Origin: Kluyvera sichuanensis
GTDB lineage: Bacteria; Pseudomonadota; Gammaproteobacteria; Enterobacterales; Enterobacteriaceae
DNA length: 64,000 bases
Direction: 5' to 3'
Assembly (NCBI RefSeq): GCF_014218705.1
Contig: NZ_JABBJF010000018.1
Location: 33,287 to 97,286 of the forward strand
Positions 39,091-48,905 of the stretch are shown piece by piece. The notes below the pieces were generated by a model that saw nothing but the letters and a program-made list of their open reading frames with translations, made no database searches and had not been told where the DNA came from. Numbering within the stretch: position 1 is the first letter of the stretch; each line of letters starts with the position of its first letter. The position numbers were made by a program, and so were the translations under genes.

Positions 39091-41643
39091 GTGAAGTTCG
39101 TAAAGTATTTATTCATCCTTGCAGTCTGTTGCATTCTGCTGGGAGCAGGCTCGATCTACGGCCTCTACAAATATATTGAGCCTCAGTTGCCCGACGTGGC
39201 GACGCTCAAAGACGTGCGCCTGCAGGTGCCAATGCAGGTCTATAGCGCGGACGGTGAACTCATCGCGCAGTACGGTGAAAAACGCCGTATTCCTATGACC
39301 CTCAACCAGATCCCACCAGAAATGGTGAAAGCGTTTATTGCGACCGAAGATAGCCGCTTCTACGAGCACCATGGGATCGACCCCATTGGTATCTTCCGTG
39401 CGGCAAGCGTAGCGATGTTCTCCGGCCATGCGTCGCAGGGGGCCAGTACCATCACCCAGCAGCTCGCGCGTAACTTCTTCCTCAGCCCTGAAAAGACGCT
39501 GATGCGTAAAGTGAAGGAAGCGTTCCTTGCCATTCGCATTGAGCAAATGCTGAGTAAGGATGAAATTCTTGAGCTGTACCTGAACAAGATTTACCTCGGC
39601 TACCGCGCATATGGCGTAGGTGCTGCCGCTCAGGTCTATTTCGGGAAACCCGTCGATCAGCTCACCCTGAGCGAGATGGCGGTGATTGCCGGCCTGCCGA
39701 AGGCACCGTCCACTTTTAACCCACTCTACTCGCTGGATCGCGCCACCGCGCGCCGCAACGTGGTGCTGTCGCGCATGCTGAGCGAAGGCTATATCACCCA
39801 GGCGCAGTACGATCAGGCGCGTAACGAAGCGATTGACGCCGACTATCACGCTCCGGAGATTGCCTTCTCTGCCCCGTACTTAACGGAGATGGTGCGTCAG
39901 GATATGGTGAAGCAGTACGGTGAGCAGGCCTATGAAGATGGCTATCGCGTGTACACCACGATCACCCGCAAGAACCAGCAGGCGGCCCAGCAGGCGCTGC
40001 GCAATAACGTGATGGATTACGACATGCGTCACGGCTATCGCGGCCCGTCAAACGTGCTGTGGAAAGCGGGCGAAACCCCGTGGGATAGCCAAAAAATTCG
40101 CGCGTCGCTGCGTCCGCTGCCGTCCTATGGCCCGTTAGTGCCTGCCGTTGTCACCGCCGCCAATCCTCAGGAAGCGACCGTTCAACTGGCAGATGGCACC
40201 TCGGTGTCATTAGCCATGGAAGGGATGCGCTGGGCGCGTCCGTACCGTTCGGACACTGCGCAGGGGCCAACCCCGCGTAAAGTGACCGATGTGGTGCAGG
40301 CAGGCCAGCAGATCTGGGTTCGTCAGAACGGCGATAGCTGGTGGCTGGCTCAGGTGCCGGACGTGAACTCCGCGCTGGTCTCCATCAATCCGCAAAACGG
40401 CGCCATTATTGCGCTGGTCGGCGGCTTCGATTTCAACCAGAGTAAGTTTAACCGTGCTACCCAGGCGCTGCGTCAGGTCGGCTCGAACATTAAGCCGTTC
40501 CTCTACACCGCCGCGATGGATAAAGGTTTGACCCTCGCCAGTATGCTTAACGACGTGCCTATCTCCCGCTGGGATGCCGGCGCCGGTTCCGACTGGCAGC
40601 CGAAAAACTCCCCGGCGGAGTACGCCGGTCCAATCCGTCTGCGTCAGGGTCTGGGGCAGTCGAAGAACGTGGTGATGGTACGTGCGATGCGCGCGATGGG
40701 TGTTGATTACGCAGCAGAATATCTACAGCGTTTCGGCTTCCCGGCGGACAACATCGTGCATACCGAATCACTGGCGCTGGGCTCGGCATCCTTTACCCCG
40801 CTGCAGGTCGCGCGCGGCTATGCGGTGATGGCTAACGGCGGCTTCCTGGTCGACCCGTACTACATCAGCAAGATTGAAAACGACCAGGGCGGCGTGCTGT
40901 TTGAAGCGAAGCCGAAAATTGCCTGCCCTGATTGCAATATCCCGGTTATCTATGGCGATACGCAGAAGTCTAACGTGCTGGAAAACAACGACGTTGAAGA
41001 TGTCGCTGTCTCCCAGATGCCGCAGAATTCCACCGTACCGATGCCGGCGCTCGAACAAGCTAATCAGCAGTTGGTTGCTCAGACCGGCGCTCAGGAGTAC
41101 GCGCCGCACGTGATCAACACGCCGCTGTCGTTCCTGATTAAGAGCGCGCTGAATACCAATATCTTCGGCGAACCGGGCTGGCAGGGTACCGGCTGGCGTG
41201 CCGGGCGTGACCTGGGCCGTCGTGATATCGGCGGTAAAACCGGTACCACCAACAGCTCGAAAGATGCCTGGTTCTCCGGCTACGGTCCGGGCGTGGTAAC
41301 GTCAGTGTGGATTGGTTTTGACGATCATCGTCGCGATCTGGGACGCACGACGGCATCTGGCGCTATCAAAGATCAGATCTCCGGCTACGAAGGCGGCGCG
41401 AAGAGCGCGCAGCCTGCATGGGATGCCTTTATGAAGCAGGTTCTGGCGGGCGTTCCTGAGCAACCGCTCACGCCACCGCCGGGCGTGGTCACGGTCAATA
41501 TCGACCGTAGCACCGGGCAGCTAGCCAACGGGGGCAGCAGCCGCGAGGAGTACTTTATCGACGGAACGCAGCCTACGCAGCAGGCGGTTCACGAGGTGGG
41601 AACCGAGGTGATTGATAACGGGGAAACCCACGAGTTGTTCTAA
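39091..41643 (+). CDS. mrcA: MrcA, penicillin-binding protein 1A
   Basis: An 850-residue bifunctional class A PBP. One signal-anchor helix (about 7-28) is followed by a glycosyltransferase domain with catalytic Glu in ATEDSRFYEHHG (about 86), then an OB-like domain and a transpeptidase domain with SNIKPF (SxxK), GQSKNVV and KTGTT motifs. It polymerises and cross-links peptidoglycan. The GTG at 39091 is chosen because it gives the family N-terminus; an ATG 24 bp upstream is in frame but lacks a good site. Confidence 0.95.
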   Translation: MKFVKYLFILAVCCILLGAGSIYGLYKYIEPQLPDVATLKDVRLQVPMQVYSADGELIAQYGEKRRIPMTLNQIPPEMVKAFIATEDSRFYEHHGIDPIGIFRAASVAMFSGHASQGASTITQQLARNFFLSPEKTLMRKVKEAFLAIRIEQMLSKDEILELYLNKIYLGYRAYGVGAAAQVYFGKPVDQLTLSEMAVIAGLPKAPSTFNPLYSLDRATARRNVVLSRMLSEGYITQAQYDQARNEAIDADYHAPEIAFSAPYLTEMVRQDMVKQYGEQAYEDGYRVYTTITRKNQQAAQQALRNNVMDYDMRHGYRGPSNVLWKAGETPWDSQKIRASLRPLPSYGPLVPAVVTAANPQEATVQLADGTSVSLAMEGMRWARPYRSDTAQGPTPRKVTDVVQAGQQIWVRQNGDSWWLAQVPDVNSALVSINPQNGAIIALVGGFDFNQSKFNRATQALRQVGSNIKPFLYTAAMDKGLTLASMLNDVPISRWDAGAGSDWQPKNSPAEYAGPIRLRQGLGQSKNVVMVRAMRAMGVDYAAEYLQRFGFPADNIVHTESLALGSASFTPLQVARGYAVMANGGFLVDPYYISKIENDQGGVLFEAKPKIACPDCNIPVIYGDTQKSNVLENNDVEDVAVSQMPQNSTVPMPALEQANQQLVAQTGAQEYAPHVINTPLSFLIKSALNTNIFGEPGWQGTGWRAGRDLGRRDIGGKTGTTNSSKDAWFSGYGPGVVTSVWIGFDDHRRDLGRTTASGAIKDQISGYEGGAKSAQPAWDAFMKQVLAGVPEQPLTPPPGVVTVNIDRSTGQLANGGSSREEYFIDGTQPTQQAVHEVGTEVIDNGETHELF

Positions 41644-41644
41644 G

Positions 41645-41670
41645 AAAAAGGCGCCATCGGCGCCTTTTTT
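41645..41670. terminator. Bidirectional terminator between mrcA and nudE
   Basis: The stem aaaaaggcgcc / ggcgcctttttt has a four-base loop between convergent genes. Confidence 0.9.
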
Positions 41671-42232
41671 ATGCCAATCGACCCTGTTCTCTTAGCCACT
41701 CGCGCAGCAAGAAGAGCGCGCTGACGTTGCGCGCTTCGTTAAAATCAGGCTCGTCCAGCAGCGCCATCAGGTTCGCCAGCGGCCAGCGGACCTGCGGCAG
41801 CGGCTCTGGCTCATCACCCGGCAACGATTCCGGGTAGAGGTTTTCCGCCACAACGATATTCATCTTGCTGGAGAAATAGGATGGCGCCATGCCGAGTTTT
41901 TTCAGGAACGTCAGCTCATGCGCGCCGAAACCCACCTCTTCTTTCAGCTCACGGTTCGCTGCTTCCATCACCGTTTCGCCAGGGTCAATAAGCCCTTTCG
42001 AGAAACCGAGTTCATAGGACTCGGTGCCTACCGCGTACTCGCGGATTAAAATCAGGTGGTCGTCGACAATCGGCACAATCATCACCGCTTCGCGCGAGGA
42101 CGGTTTCATACGTTCATAAACGCGACGTACGCCATTGCTGAACTCTAAATCAACGCTTTCCACGTTAAAAAGGCGTGACTGCGCGACGGTTTCAACATGG
42201 AGAATGGTAGGTTTCTGTAATGATTTGCTCAT
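41669..42232 (-). CDS. nudE: NudE, ADP compounds hydrolase
   Basis: A 187-residue Nudix hydrolase. The Nudix box reads GLIDPGETVMEAANRELKEE followed by VGF. It cleaves ADP-ribose, NADH and Ap3A. It is divergent from igaA, with 303 bp between. Confidence 0.95.
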   Translation of the reverse strand: MSKSLQKPTILHVETVAQSRLFNVESVDLEFSNGVRRVYERMKPSSREAVMIVPIVDDHLILIREYAVGTESYELGFSKGLIDPGETVMEAANRELKEEVGFGAHELTFLKKLGMAPSYFSSKMNIVVAENLYPESLPGDEPEPLPQVRWPLANLMALLDEPDFNEARNVSALFLLREWLREQGRLA

Positions 42233-42434
42233 TGGGCCGGGGTCTTTGCTGTAATGACTTTTATCATTGTGCGATAGCGATGCCGTTCCAGCAATGCATA
42301 ACGCGCTTTATTTACATTGTTGCAACCTATTGCTTCTCATCTCTCATTTATGGATAAATGTCAAGAGCTTGAAATACAATTGGGAATTTACTGATACTCG
42401 CTGGCCGATGGGTTTGTTATGCTTACGTTTTGCG

Positions 42435-42454
42435 AGAGTCTATAGACTCTTTTT
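42435..42454. repeat. Perfect 16-bp palindrome upstream of igaA
   Basis: The sequence agagtc-tata-gactct is a perfect palindrome followed by four more T, giving a short terminator-like or operator-like element 82 bp before igaA. The rest of the 303-bp nudE-igaA gap is AT-rich, with no convincing gene. Confidence 0.5.
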
Positions 42455-42535
42455 GTGAATGTGTAATACGTGCCAATGGTTTATACGAAAAGCAGGCAAC
42501 GAAGAGACCTCTAAAATAAGTATGATGGGAAAAGC

Positions 42536-44683
42536 ATGGGCACACTGATGATCTTTACCGTAGCGATACTGATCTGCGCCGTGCTGGTCGGTTGGCTCTT
42601 GCGTAAACGGACGAAACGTCTTCAGCTACCGTGGCTGCACCAATTTCCGGGTGCCACCACGCGAAAACTGACCGATGAAGAACGTCTGGGCGTTGAAAAC
42701 TACCTCAGCTATCTTAATCAGGATCTGCAGATGCCGGCATCTGGGGCCACCATCGCCCCTACGGTGCTAGCGCTCACGCCACAGAGCAACACCGTGTTTA
42801 CGCTGACGCGCGCCATTACCCGCTACGGCATCACCACCGATGATCCTAATAAGTGGCGCTATTTCCTCGACTCCGTGGAAGTACATCTGCCGCCGTTCTG
42901 GGAACAACACATTACCGATGAAAACAGCATTGAGCTTATCGCCACCGACGACGTGCCGCTGGTCATTGGCCTGAATGGCCATTCGCTTAAGACCTATTCG
43001 CCTGAAAATAAAAGCTTTGCCCTGGAATCATCCTCTTCGACTCAGGCCTCTATCCGCGGTGAAGAGAGCGAGCAGATTGAGCTGCTCAACATTCGCCAGG
43101 AAACCCATGAAGAGCACGCACTAAGCCGACCTGACGGCCTGCGAGAAGCGCTGTTGATCGTCGCCGCCTTCATTCTTTTCTACTGCGGGCTGATCGCCCC
43201 GGCGGTGTTTACGCCGTGGATTTTCGGCATCGCGGTTCTGCTACTGTGCGCCGGGCTATGGGGGCTGTTTGCGCCGCCAACCAAGTCGTCGCTGCGCGAG
43301 ATCCACTGCCTGCGCGGTACGCCAAAGCGCTGGGGTCTGTTTGGCGAGAACGATCAGGAGCAGATCAACAACATCTCCCTTGGGATCATCGACTTAATCT
43401 ACCCTCGCCATTGGCAGCCCTTTGTGGCCCAGGATCTGGGGCAGAAAACGGATATTGATATCTATCTCGATAGGCACGTGGTGCGCCAGGGACGTTTTCT
43501 CTCCCTGCATGACGAAGTCAAAAACTTCCCGCTCCAGCACTGGCTGCGCAGCGTCATTATCGGCGGCGGCGCGCTGCTGGTGGCCATCATGATGTGGGTC
43601 AGCGTGCCGCTGAACATGCCGTTCAAATTTACCCTTTCCTGGCTCAAAGGCGCACAAACCATTGAGGCCAAAGACGTTCGCCAGCTGCAGCAGACGGGTG
43701 TCCGCGTGGGCGATACACTGCACATCAGTGGAACGGGGATGTGTAACATCCATTCGCCGGGAACCTGGACGGCGCAGGAAAGCTCGCCGTTCCTGCCGTT
43801 CGACTGTTCGCAGATTATCTGGAACGATGCCCCTCGCCTGCCACTGCCGGAATCAGAAACCGTCAATAAAGCGACCGCGCTGGTGCAGGCTGTCAACCGT
43901 CAGTTACACCCCACGGCGGATGATGATTCTCGCGTTAGCCCGGCGCTGCGTTCGGCTATTCAGAAGTCCGGCATGGTGCTGCTGGACGATTTCGCCGATA
44001 TCGTGCTGAAAACCAAAGATCTCTGTTCTGCCGCCGACGACTGTGTGCGCCTGAAAAATGCGCTGGTTAACCTTGGCAACACCCGAGACTGGGATGCGCT
44101 GGTGAAGCGCGCCAACTCCGGCAAGCTCGACGGCGTCAACGTTCTGCTGCGCCCGGTCAGCGCCGAGTCGCTGGACAACCTGGTCGATACCTCCACCGCG
44201 CCGTTTATTCTGCGTGAAACCGCACGCGCGGCGCAGGCGCTGAATAGCCCGGCTCCGGGCGGTTTCCTGATCACCAGCGATGAAGGCAGTGATTTCGTCA
44301 GCCAGCCTTATCCCACCACTATGCTGTACGACTACCCGGCTAGCGAGCAGTGGGGAGAGTTTCAACGGCTGGCGGGTATGCTGATGCATACACCATTCCA
44401 TGCCGAAGGGATCGTCACCAATCTCTATACCGACGCCAACGGCACGCAGCACATCAACCTGCACCGAATGCCGGACAGCAGCGGGCTATGGCACTATCTG
44501 GCCACCACGCTGTTGATGCTCGCAATGGTTGTTTGTGCGGTATACAACGGCATACAGGCGCTGCGCCGCTATCATCGCCATCGTGAACGTCTGGCTGACA
44601 TTCAGAAATATTATGAGAGCTGCACCAACCCCGTGCTGCTTTCCGCCCCTGATGAGTTCAAGTCCGATTTTCCAACGCACTAA
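42536..44683 (+). CDS. igaA: IgaA (YrfF), inner-membrane inhibitor of the Rcs system
   Basis: A 715-residue membrane protein. One N-terminal helix (about 5-22), a pair near 205-245, one near 340-360, and one near the C-terminus (about 655-675) surround cytoplasmic and periplasmic domains with paired cysteines (CNIHSPG, LCSAADDC). IgaA binds RcsD and holds the Rcs envelope-stress phosphorelay off; it is essential when Rcs is intact. It leads the yrfG-hslR-hslO group. Confidence 0.94.
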   Translation: MGTLMIFTVAILICAVLVGWLLRKRTKRLQLPWLHQFPGATTRKLTDEERLGVENYLSYLNQDLQMPASGATIAPTVLALTPQSNTVFTLTRAITRYGITTDDPNKWRYFLDSVEVHLPPFWEQHITDENSIELIATDDVPLVIGLNGHSLKTYSPENKSFALESSSSTQASIRGEESEQIELLNIRQETHEEHALSRPDGLREALLIVAAFILFYCGLIAPAVFTPWIFGIAVLLLCAGLWGLFAPPTKSSLREIHCLRGTPKRWGLFGENDQEQINNISLGIIDLIYPRHWQPFVAQDLGQKTDIDIYLDRHVVRQGRFLSLHDEVKNFPLQHWLRSVIIGGGALLVAIMMWVSVPLNMPFKFTLSWLKGAQTIEAKDVRQLQQTGVRVGDTLHISGTGMCNIHSPGTWTAQESSPFLPFDCSQIIWNDAPRLPLPESETVNKATALVQAVNRQLHPTADDDSRVSPALRSAIQKSGMVLLDDFADIVLKTKDLCSAADDCVRLKNALVNLGNTRDWDALVKRANSGKLDGVNVLLRPVSAESLDNLVDTSTAPFILRETARAAQALNSPAPGGFLITSDEGSDFVSQPYPTTMLYDYPASEQWGEFQRLAGMLMHTPFHAEGIVTNLYTDANGTQHINLHRMPDSSGLWHYLATTLLMLAMVVCAVYNGIQALRRYHRHRERLADIQKYYESCTNPVLLSAPDEFKSDFPTH

Positions 44684-44751
44684 GCCTCATCGTCATCATC
44701 GCGACAGGTTATGTTAATCTGTCGCGCATTTCTTCCGTCTGGAGACCCACC

Positions 44752-45420
44752 ATGCATTTTGATATCGCCTGGCGCGAGGTAGATACCGTTCTTCTGGACA
44801 TGGATGGCACGCTGCTCGACCTCGCTTTCGATAACTATTTCTGGCAAAAACTGGTGCCGGAAACCTACGGCGCGAAGCTTGGGATCACGCCGCAAGCGGC
44901 GCAGGAAGCCATTCGCCAGGAGTACCATGCGGTGCAACATACGCTAAACTGGTACTGTCTGGATTACTGGAGCGATCGTTTGGGCCTCGATATCTGTTCG
45001 ATGACCAGCGAACAGGGGCCGCGCGCGGTGCTGCGTGAAGATACCATTCCGTTCCTGAACGCGCTGAAAGCCAGCGGCAAGCGCCGCATCCTGCTGACCA
45101 ACGCCCATCCGCACAACCTGGCGGTGAAGCTGGAATACACCGGTCTCGGCGAGCACCTTGATTTATTACTTTCCACCCATACATTTGGTTATCCGAAAGA
45201 GGATCAGCGGTTATGGCGGGCAGTTGAGGAACATACGGGTCTGGATGCCGAGCGCACGTTATTTATTGACGATAGCGAACCCATCCTGGATGCCGCCGCC
45301 CACTTTGGGATCCGCTATTGCCTCGGTGTGACCAACCCCGACTCCGGCCTTGCGGAAAAGCAGTACCTGCGTCATCCCGCGCTTAACGATTACCGTCGTC
45401 TGATCCCCTCACTGCAGTGA
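44752..45420 (+). CDS. yrfG: YrfG, HAD-family GMP/IMP nucleotidase
   Basis: A 222-residue HAD phosphatase with motif I LLDMDGTLLDL, motif II LLTNAHP and motif III/IV FIDDSEPILDAA. The E. coli protein removes phosphate from GMP and IMP. It lies between igaA and hslR in one direction; hslR starts 10 bp after it. Confidence 0.93.
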   Translation: MHFDIAWREVDTVLLDMDGTLLDLAFDNYFWQKLVPETYGAKLGITPQAAQEAIRQEYHAVQHTLNWYCLDYWSDRLGLDICSMTSEQGPRAVLREDTIPFLNALKASGKRRILLTNAHPHNLAVKLEYTGLGEHLDLLLSTHTFGYPKEDQRLWRAVEEHTGLDAERTLFIDDSEPILDAAAHFGIRYCLGVTNPDSGLAEKQYLRHPALNDYRRLIPSLQ

Positions 45421-45430
45421 AGGAGCGACC

Positions 45431-45832
45431 ATGAAAGAGAAGTCTACCGAAGGCGTCAGGCTTGATAAGTGGCTCTGGGCCGCGCGGTTTTATAAAACGC
45501 GCGCCGTGGCCCGAGAGATGATTGAAGGCGGTAAGGTTCACTACAACGGGCAGCGCAGCAAGCCCAGCAAAGTGGTTGAACTGAACGCCCAACTGACGCT
45601 TCGCCAGGGAAACGATGAGCGCACCGTGGTGGTGAAAGGCATTACGGAGCAGCGGCGTCCGGCGACGGAGGCAGTCTCGCTTTATGAAGAGACGGCGGAA
45701 AGTATCGAGAAGCGCGAAAAAGTCGCCCTGGCGCGCAAGCTAAATGCGCTGACCATGCCGCATCCGGACAGACGGCCGGATAAAAAAGAGCGGCGCGACC
45801 TGATGAGATTTAAATACGGCGACAGTGAATAA
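45431..45832 (+). CDS. hslR: HslR, heat-shock ribosome-associated protein (S4 domain)
   Basis: A 133-residue protein with an S4 RNA-binding domain (residues 9-65, [20 protein letters not shown]) and a basic, charged tail. Hsp15 binds free 50S subunits carrying a stalled nascent chain and helps recycle them. aggagcgacc precedes the ATG. It is followed by hslO after 23 bp; both are heat-shock genes in E. coli. Confidence 0.96.
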   Translation: MKEKSTEGVRLDKWLWAARFYKTRAVAREMIEGGKVHYNGQRSKPSKVVELNAQLTLRQGNDERTVVVKGITEQRRPATEAVSLYEETAESIEKREKVALARKLNALTMPHPDRRPDKKERRDLMRFKYGDSE

Positions 45833-45855
45833 CTGCCACCCCAAGAGAGAAAATT

Positions 45856-46734
45856 ATGACTCAACACGATCAATTACATCGCTATCTGTTTGAAAACTAT
45901 GCCGTGCGTGGCGAACTGGTCACCGTATCCGAAACGCTCGAACAGATTCTGGCAGGCCATAACTACCCGCAGCCGGTGAAAAACGTGCTGTCCGAGCTGC
46001 TGGTCGCCACCAGCCTGCTGACCGCAACGCTGAAATTTGATGGCGATATCACCGTGCAGCTGCAGGGCGATGGCCCAATGACGCTGGCGGTGATCAACGG
46101 TAACAACCACCAGCAGCTGCGCGGCGTCGCGCGCGTGCAGGGCGATATTCCGGCAGATGCCGACCTGAAAACACTTATCGGCAACGGCTATCTGGTCATT
46201 ACCATTACGCCTGCTGAAGGCGAGCGCTATCAGGGTGTTGTCGGCCTGGAAGGCGATACGCTGGCGGCCTGTCTGGAAGATTACTTCCAGCGATCTGAGC
46301 AGTTGCCAACCCGTCTGATTATCCGCACCGGCGAATCTGACGGTAAGCCAGCGGCGGGCGGGATGCTGCTGCAGGTTATGCCTGCACAGAACGCGCAGCC
46401 GGAAGATTTCGAACACCTGGCGGCGCTGACCGACACCATCAAAGCCGAAGAGCTGTTCACGCTGCCGGCTAACGATGTACTGTGGCGCCTGTACCACGAA
46501 GAAGAAGTCACCCTGTACGATCCGCAGGACGTTGAATTCAAGTGCACCTGTTCACGCGAACGCTGCGCCGGTGCGCTGAAAACGCTGCCGGACGAGGAGA
46601 TCAACAGCATCCTCGAAGAAGAAGGTGAAATTGATATGCACTGTGACTACTGTGGCAGCCACTATGTGTTCAACGCGATGGATATTGCAGAAATCCGCAA
46701 TAACGCAGCACCGTCTGACCCGCAGGTTCATTAA
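45856..46734 (+). CDS. hslO: HslO (Hsp33), redox-regulated chaperone
   Basis: A 292-residue holdase. The zinc/redox switch near the C-terminus has CxC (KCTCSRE) and CxxC (HCDYCGSHY); oxidation of these cysteines releases zinc and activates the chaperone. Length and order after hslR match E. coli. Confidence 0.97.
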   Translation: MTQHDQLHRYLFENYAVRGELVTVSETLEQILAGHNYPQPVKNVLSELLVATSLLTATLKFDGDITVQLQGDGPMTLAVINGNNHQQLRGVARVQGDIPADADLKTLIGNGYLVITITPAEGERYQGVVGLEGDTLAACLEDYFQRSEQLPTRLIIRTGESDGKPAAGGMLLQVMPAQNAQPEDFEHLAALTDTIKAEELFTLPANDVLWRLYHEEEVTLYDPQDVEFKCTCSRERCAGALKTLPDEEINSILEEEGEIDMHCDYCGSHYVFNAMDIAEIRNNAAPSDPQVH

Positions 46735-46745
46735 GTTCTGAGCCT

Positions 46746-46815
46746 TTCCCGGCGTCACTTCGTTCGGCCGGGCTACGATCGTTTGTAGCCCGGCCAAGCG
46801 CAGCGCCGCCAGGGA
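46746..46815. repeat. Paired REP units (BIME) between hslO and yhgE
   Basis: A unit ending ggccgggctac (to 46776) is followed by an opposed unit starting gtagcccggcc (46785) and ending gccgccaggga. The two form a BIME between convergent genes, reaching almost to the yhgE stop. Confidence 0.85.
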
Positions 46816-46818
46816 AAA

Positions 46819-48537
46819 TCAGCGCCGATACTCCAGCACCACCGTTTCATCCCCCAGCGTAATATCTTTCCACGTCTTCGGTTTCGAACCTAACGTTCCA
46901 TCCTTCGTAGCCTGCAGCAGCTTCGCCTTATTCACGCCGGATGGCAGCGGCGCACTTGCTTTGTATTCCCAGCCCTTCTCACTCTGACCAAAGACCAGCA
47001 CGGTACGATCGCCAAAGGCATACAGCACCTGCTCCGCCTTGCCATCAGCGTTGAGATCCTGACTCACCAGCACGCAGCTATCGGCGTCGCCGCAGGACTC
47101 CACCAGATAACGGCGTTCAATCACCGCTGTCCATAGCGCATCATCCGGCGGAGTACTACCTGGCAGCACCAGTACGTTTTTCGCCAGCACATCAGGGGTC
47201 AGTTTTACCGTCGGGCTAAGGTCACCGCTCAACAGGCGCTTAAGCTGCTGCTGACGCTTCGCATCTTTGGTGAACTCGTTATCTTTCTGTAATTCAAGCA
47301 GCGCCGCGCGCCCCGGCTTGCCGCTGTGCGATAGCATGTACAGGCTGACCTGATCAGCATTAATTTTCCCGCTGTGGTAACGAGCCATATGGCTATTCAC
47401 GCTGATGCGCCAGCTGTCCAGCACTGGCGTATACAGCAGCGCCAGCAGCACCAACCCCAGCAGTGATACCGTTAAGTTCACCCTTCCCAGCGCAGAAGAG
47501 GGATCGTCGCGGCGGCGCAGCAGACTCAGCAAATAGCCCACCGACCAGACCAGCAGAACCACCACCACCAGCACGCCGTGTAGACGGTCTGACGTCCAAC
47601 CATACTGTCCAATGCGCACCCACAGCGCCCAGGCAGCAATCAGCACGTATACCGGCGAGAGCATCACAGCGGCCAGAATCAGGCCACGCAGCGGCCGTGG
47701 ATAAGCCAGACGCGCCTTATTCGGCTCCCAGACCATCGCCGTCAGCAGCAGTTGCACAAAGGCCAGCGCGGAAAGCAGCCCCGCAGCGGAAAAACGCTGA
47801 GAAATCGCCGTCACACCCGCAAACGGCAGCGTAACCAGAAACAGCAGCGCCAGCAGCGATACCAGCGGCAGCAGCCCAGTAGCAATCAACGCCAGCAGCT
47901 TGTGGATGGCAGCAATCAATCGTTCATTCTGGCGGGCAAGGATAACCGTCAGTGAGGTCACCAGACCAATGCAGATAAAGACAAACCACTGCGTATCGAA
48001 GAACAGGTGTGAAAAGAAGCTAATATTGGCAAGCTCAAACAGCCCGCTCCAGAGCAACAGAACCAACCACACCAGGCCGTTAGCAACGCCAATCAGCAGC
48101 AGCGTCAGCGCGTTTTGCCACTGCTGAGCATAAAAATGCGCATAGCGCGCCACGCCGGGTGCCGGTTGAAGGCGATACTGCAGCCACGGCAGCGCCAGCA
48201 TCGCCATCAACAGCAGGCACCAGCCGTAGGTCCACAGCGCATCGTACTGCCGCCAGTGGTCTTCATCATTGAGATTGAACTTAAGCCAGCCCCCCATCCC
48301 CAGTACCACCACCAGCACCACTGCCAGCCAGCACCATAGCGCGCGCTGTTTGAAGGAGACCACGGTAAACAGCAGTACAGAAGATAATGCCAGGCTTCCC
48401 GGCAAAGCATAAAACATCCAGCCGCTGTTTTTAGGGATCAGATACATCGTCAGTAAATAGCACAAGATCCCTTGTATGACGCCGGTTAGCACCATACCCC
48501 AGCGGGTTGGGGATGAAAGAGGAGTCACAGCATCCAT
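46819..48537 (-). CDS. yhgE: YhgE, multi-pass inner-membrane protein (DUF4153)
   Basis: A 572-residue protein with about ten to twelve hydrophobic helices up to residue 390, then a soluble domain of about 180 residues ending ETVVLEYRR. The role is unknown. The ATG at 48537 (MDAVTPLSSPTRWGMVL) is chosen over an upstream in-frame start at 48606 because it gives the family length and has cggga upstream. It is divergent from pckA. Confidence 0.9.
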   Translation of the reverse strand: MDAVTPLSSPTRWGMVLTGVIQGILCYLLTMYLIPKNSGWMFYALPGSLALSSVLLFTVVSFKQRALWCWLAVVLVVVLGMGGWLKFNLNDEDHWRQYDALWTYGWCLLLMAMLALPWLQYRLQPAPGVARYAHFYAQQWQNALTLLLIGVANGLVWLVLLLWSGLFELANISFFSHLFFDTQWFVFICIGLVTSLTVILARQNERLIAAIHKLLALIATGLLPLVSLLALLFLVTLPFAGVTAISQRFSAAGLLSALAFVQLLLTAMVWEPNKARLAYPRPLRGLILAAVMLSPVYVLIAAWALWVRIGQYGWTSDRLHGVLVVVVLLVWSVGYLLSLLRRRDDPSSALGRVNLTVSLLGLVLLALLYTPVLDSWRISVNSHMARYHSGKINADQVSLYMLSHSGKPGRAALLELQKDNEFTKDAKRQQQLKRLLSGDLSPTVKLTPDVLAKNVLVLPGSTPPDDALWTAVIERRYLVESCGDADSCVLVSQDLNADGKAEQVLYAFGDRTVLVFGQSEKGWEYKASAPLPSGVNKAKLLQATKDGTLGSKPKTWKDITLGDETVVLEYRR

Positions 48538-48771
48538 ATCGATATTCCCGTTCCAGAAGTGAAGAAAAAACGCATTTCGCGTCCCGGTTAGAGCGCCAAA
48601 ACTCAATTATGCTCAGCGTGGTGAATCGATTTTTTCTCTGAAAGCATTACGTAATTTTCTTTCATAAATGCGATTAATTTCACATTTACGCTGTCAATTA
48701 AACCATTTTGTAACCATTTAAGAACATTCGTGCCAATTATGGGGCTTTTCCTGTCATAATCCCTGTCGCTT

Positions 48772-48787
48772 CGTGACAGGAGTCACA
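48772..48787 (+). promoter_or_regulatory. CRP site upstream of pckA
   Basis: The sequence cgtga-caggag-tcaca matches nine of ten consensus positions, about 120 bp before the pckA start. E. coli pckA is catabolite-regulated. The rest of the 368-bp yhgE-pckA gap is AT-rich promoter sequence with no visible gene. Confidence 0.7.
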
Positions 48788-48905
48788 ATGTTTTCGTAAG
48801 TAAGACGTTTGTCGGGATACGTAAATCTATGAGCCTGGTCGCGGTCAACACCCCTAAAATACCCATAGAATTTATAGCAGTACATATTGGCTAAGGAGCA
48901 GTGAA

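Noticed and set aside
42267..42458. A 62-codon frame upstream of igaA
   Set aside because: No ribosome binding site, mixed Cys/Leu composition, and the palindrome lies in its end.
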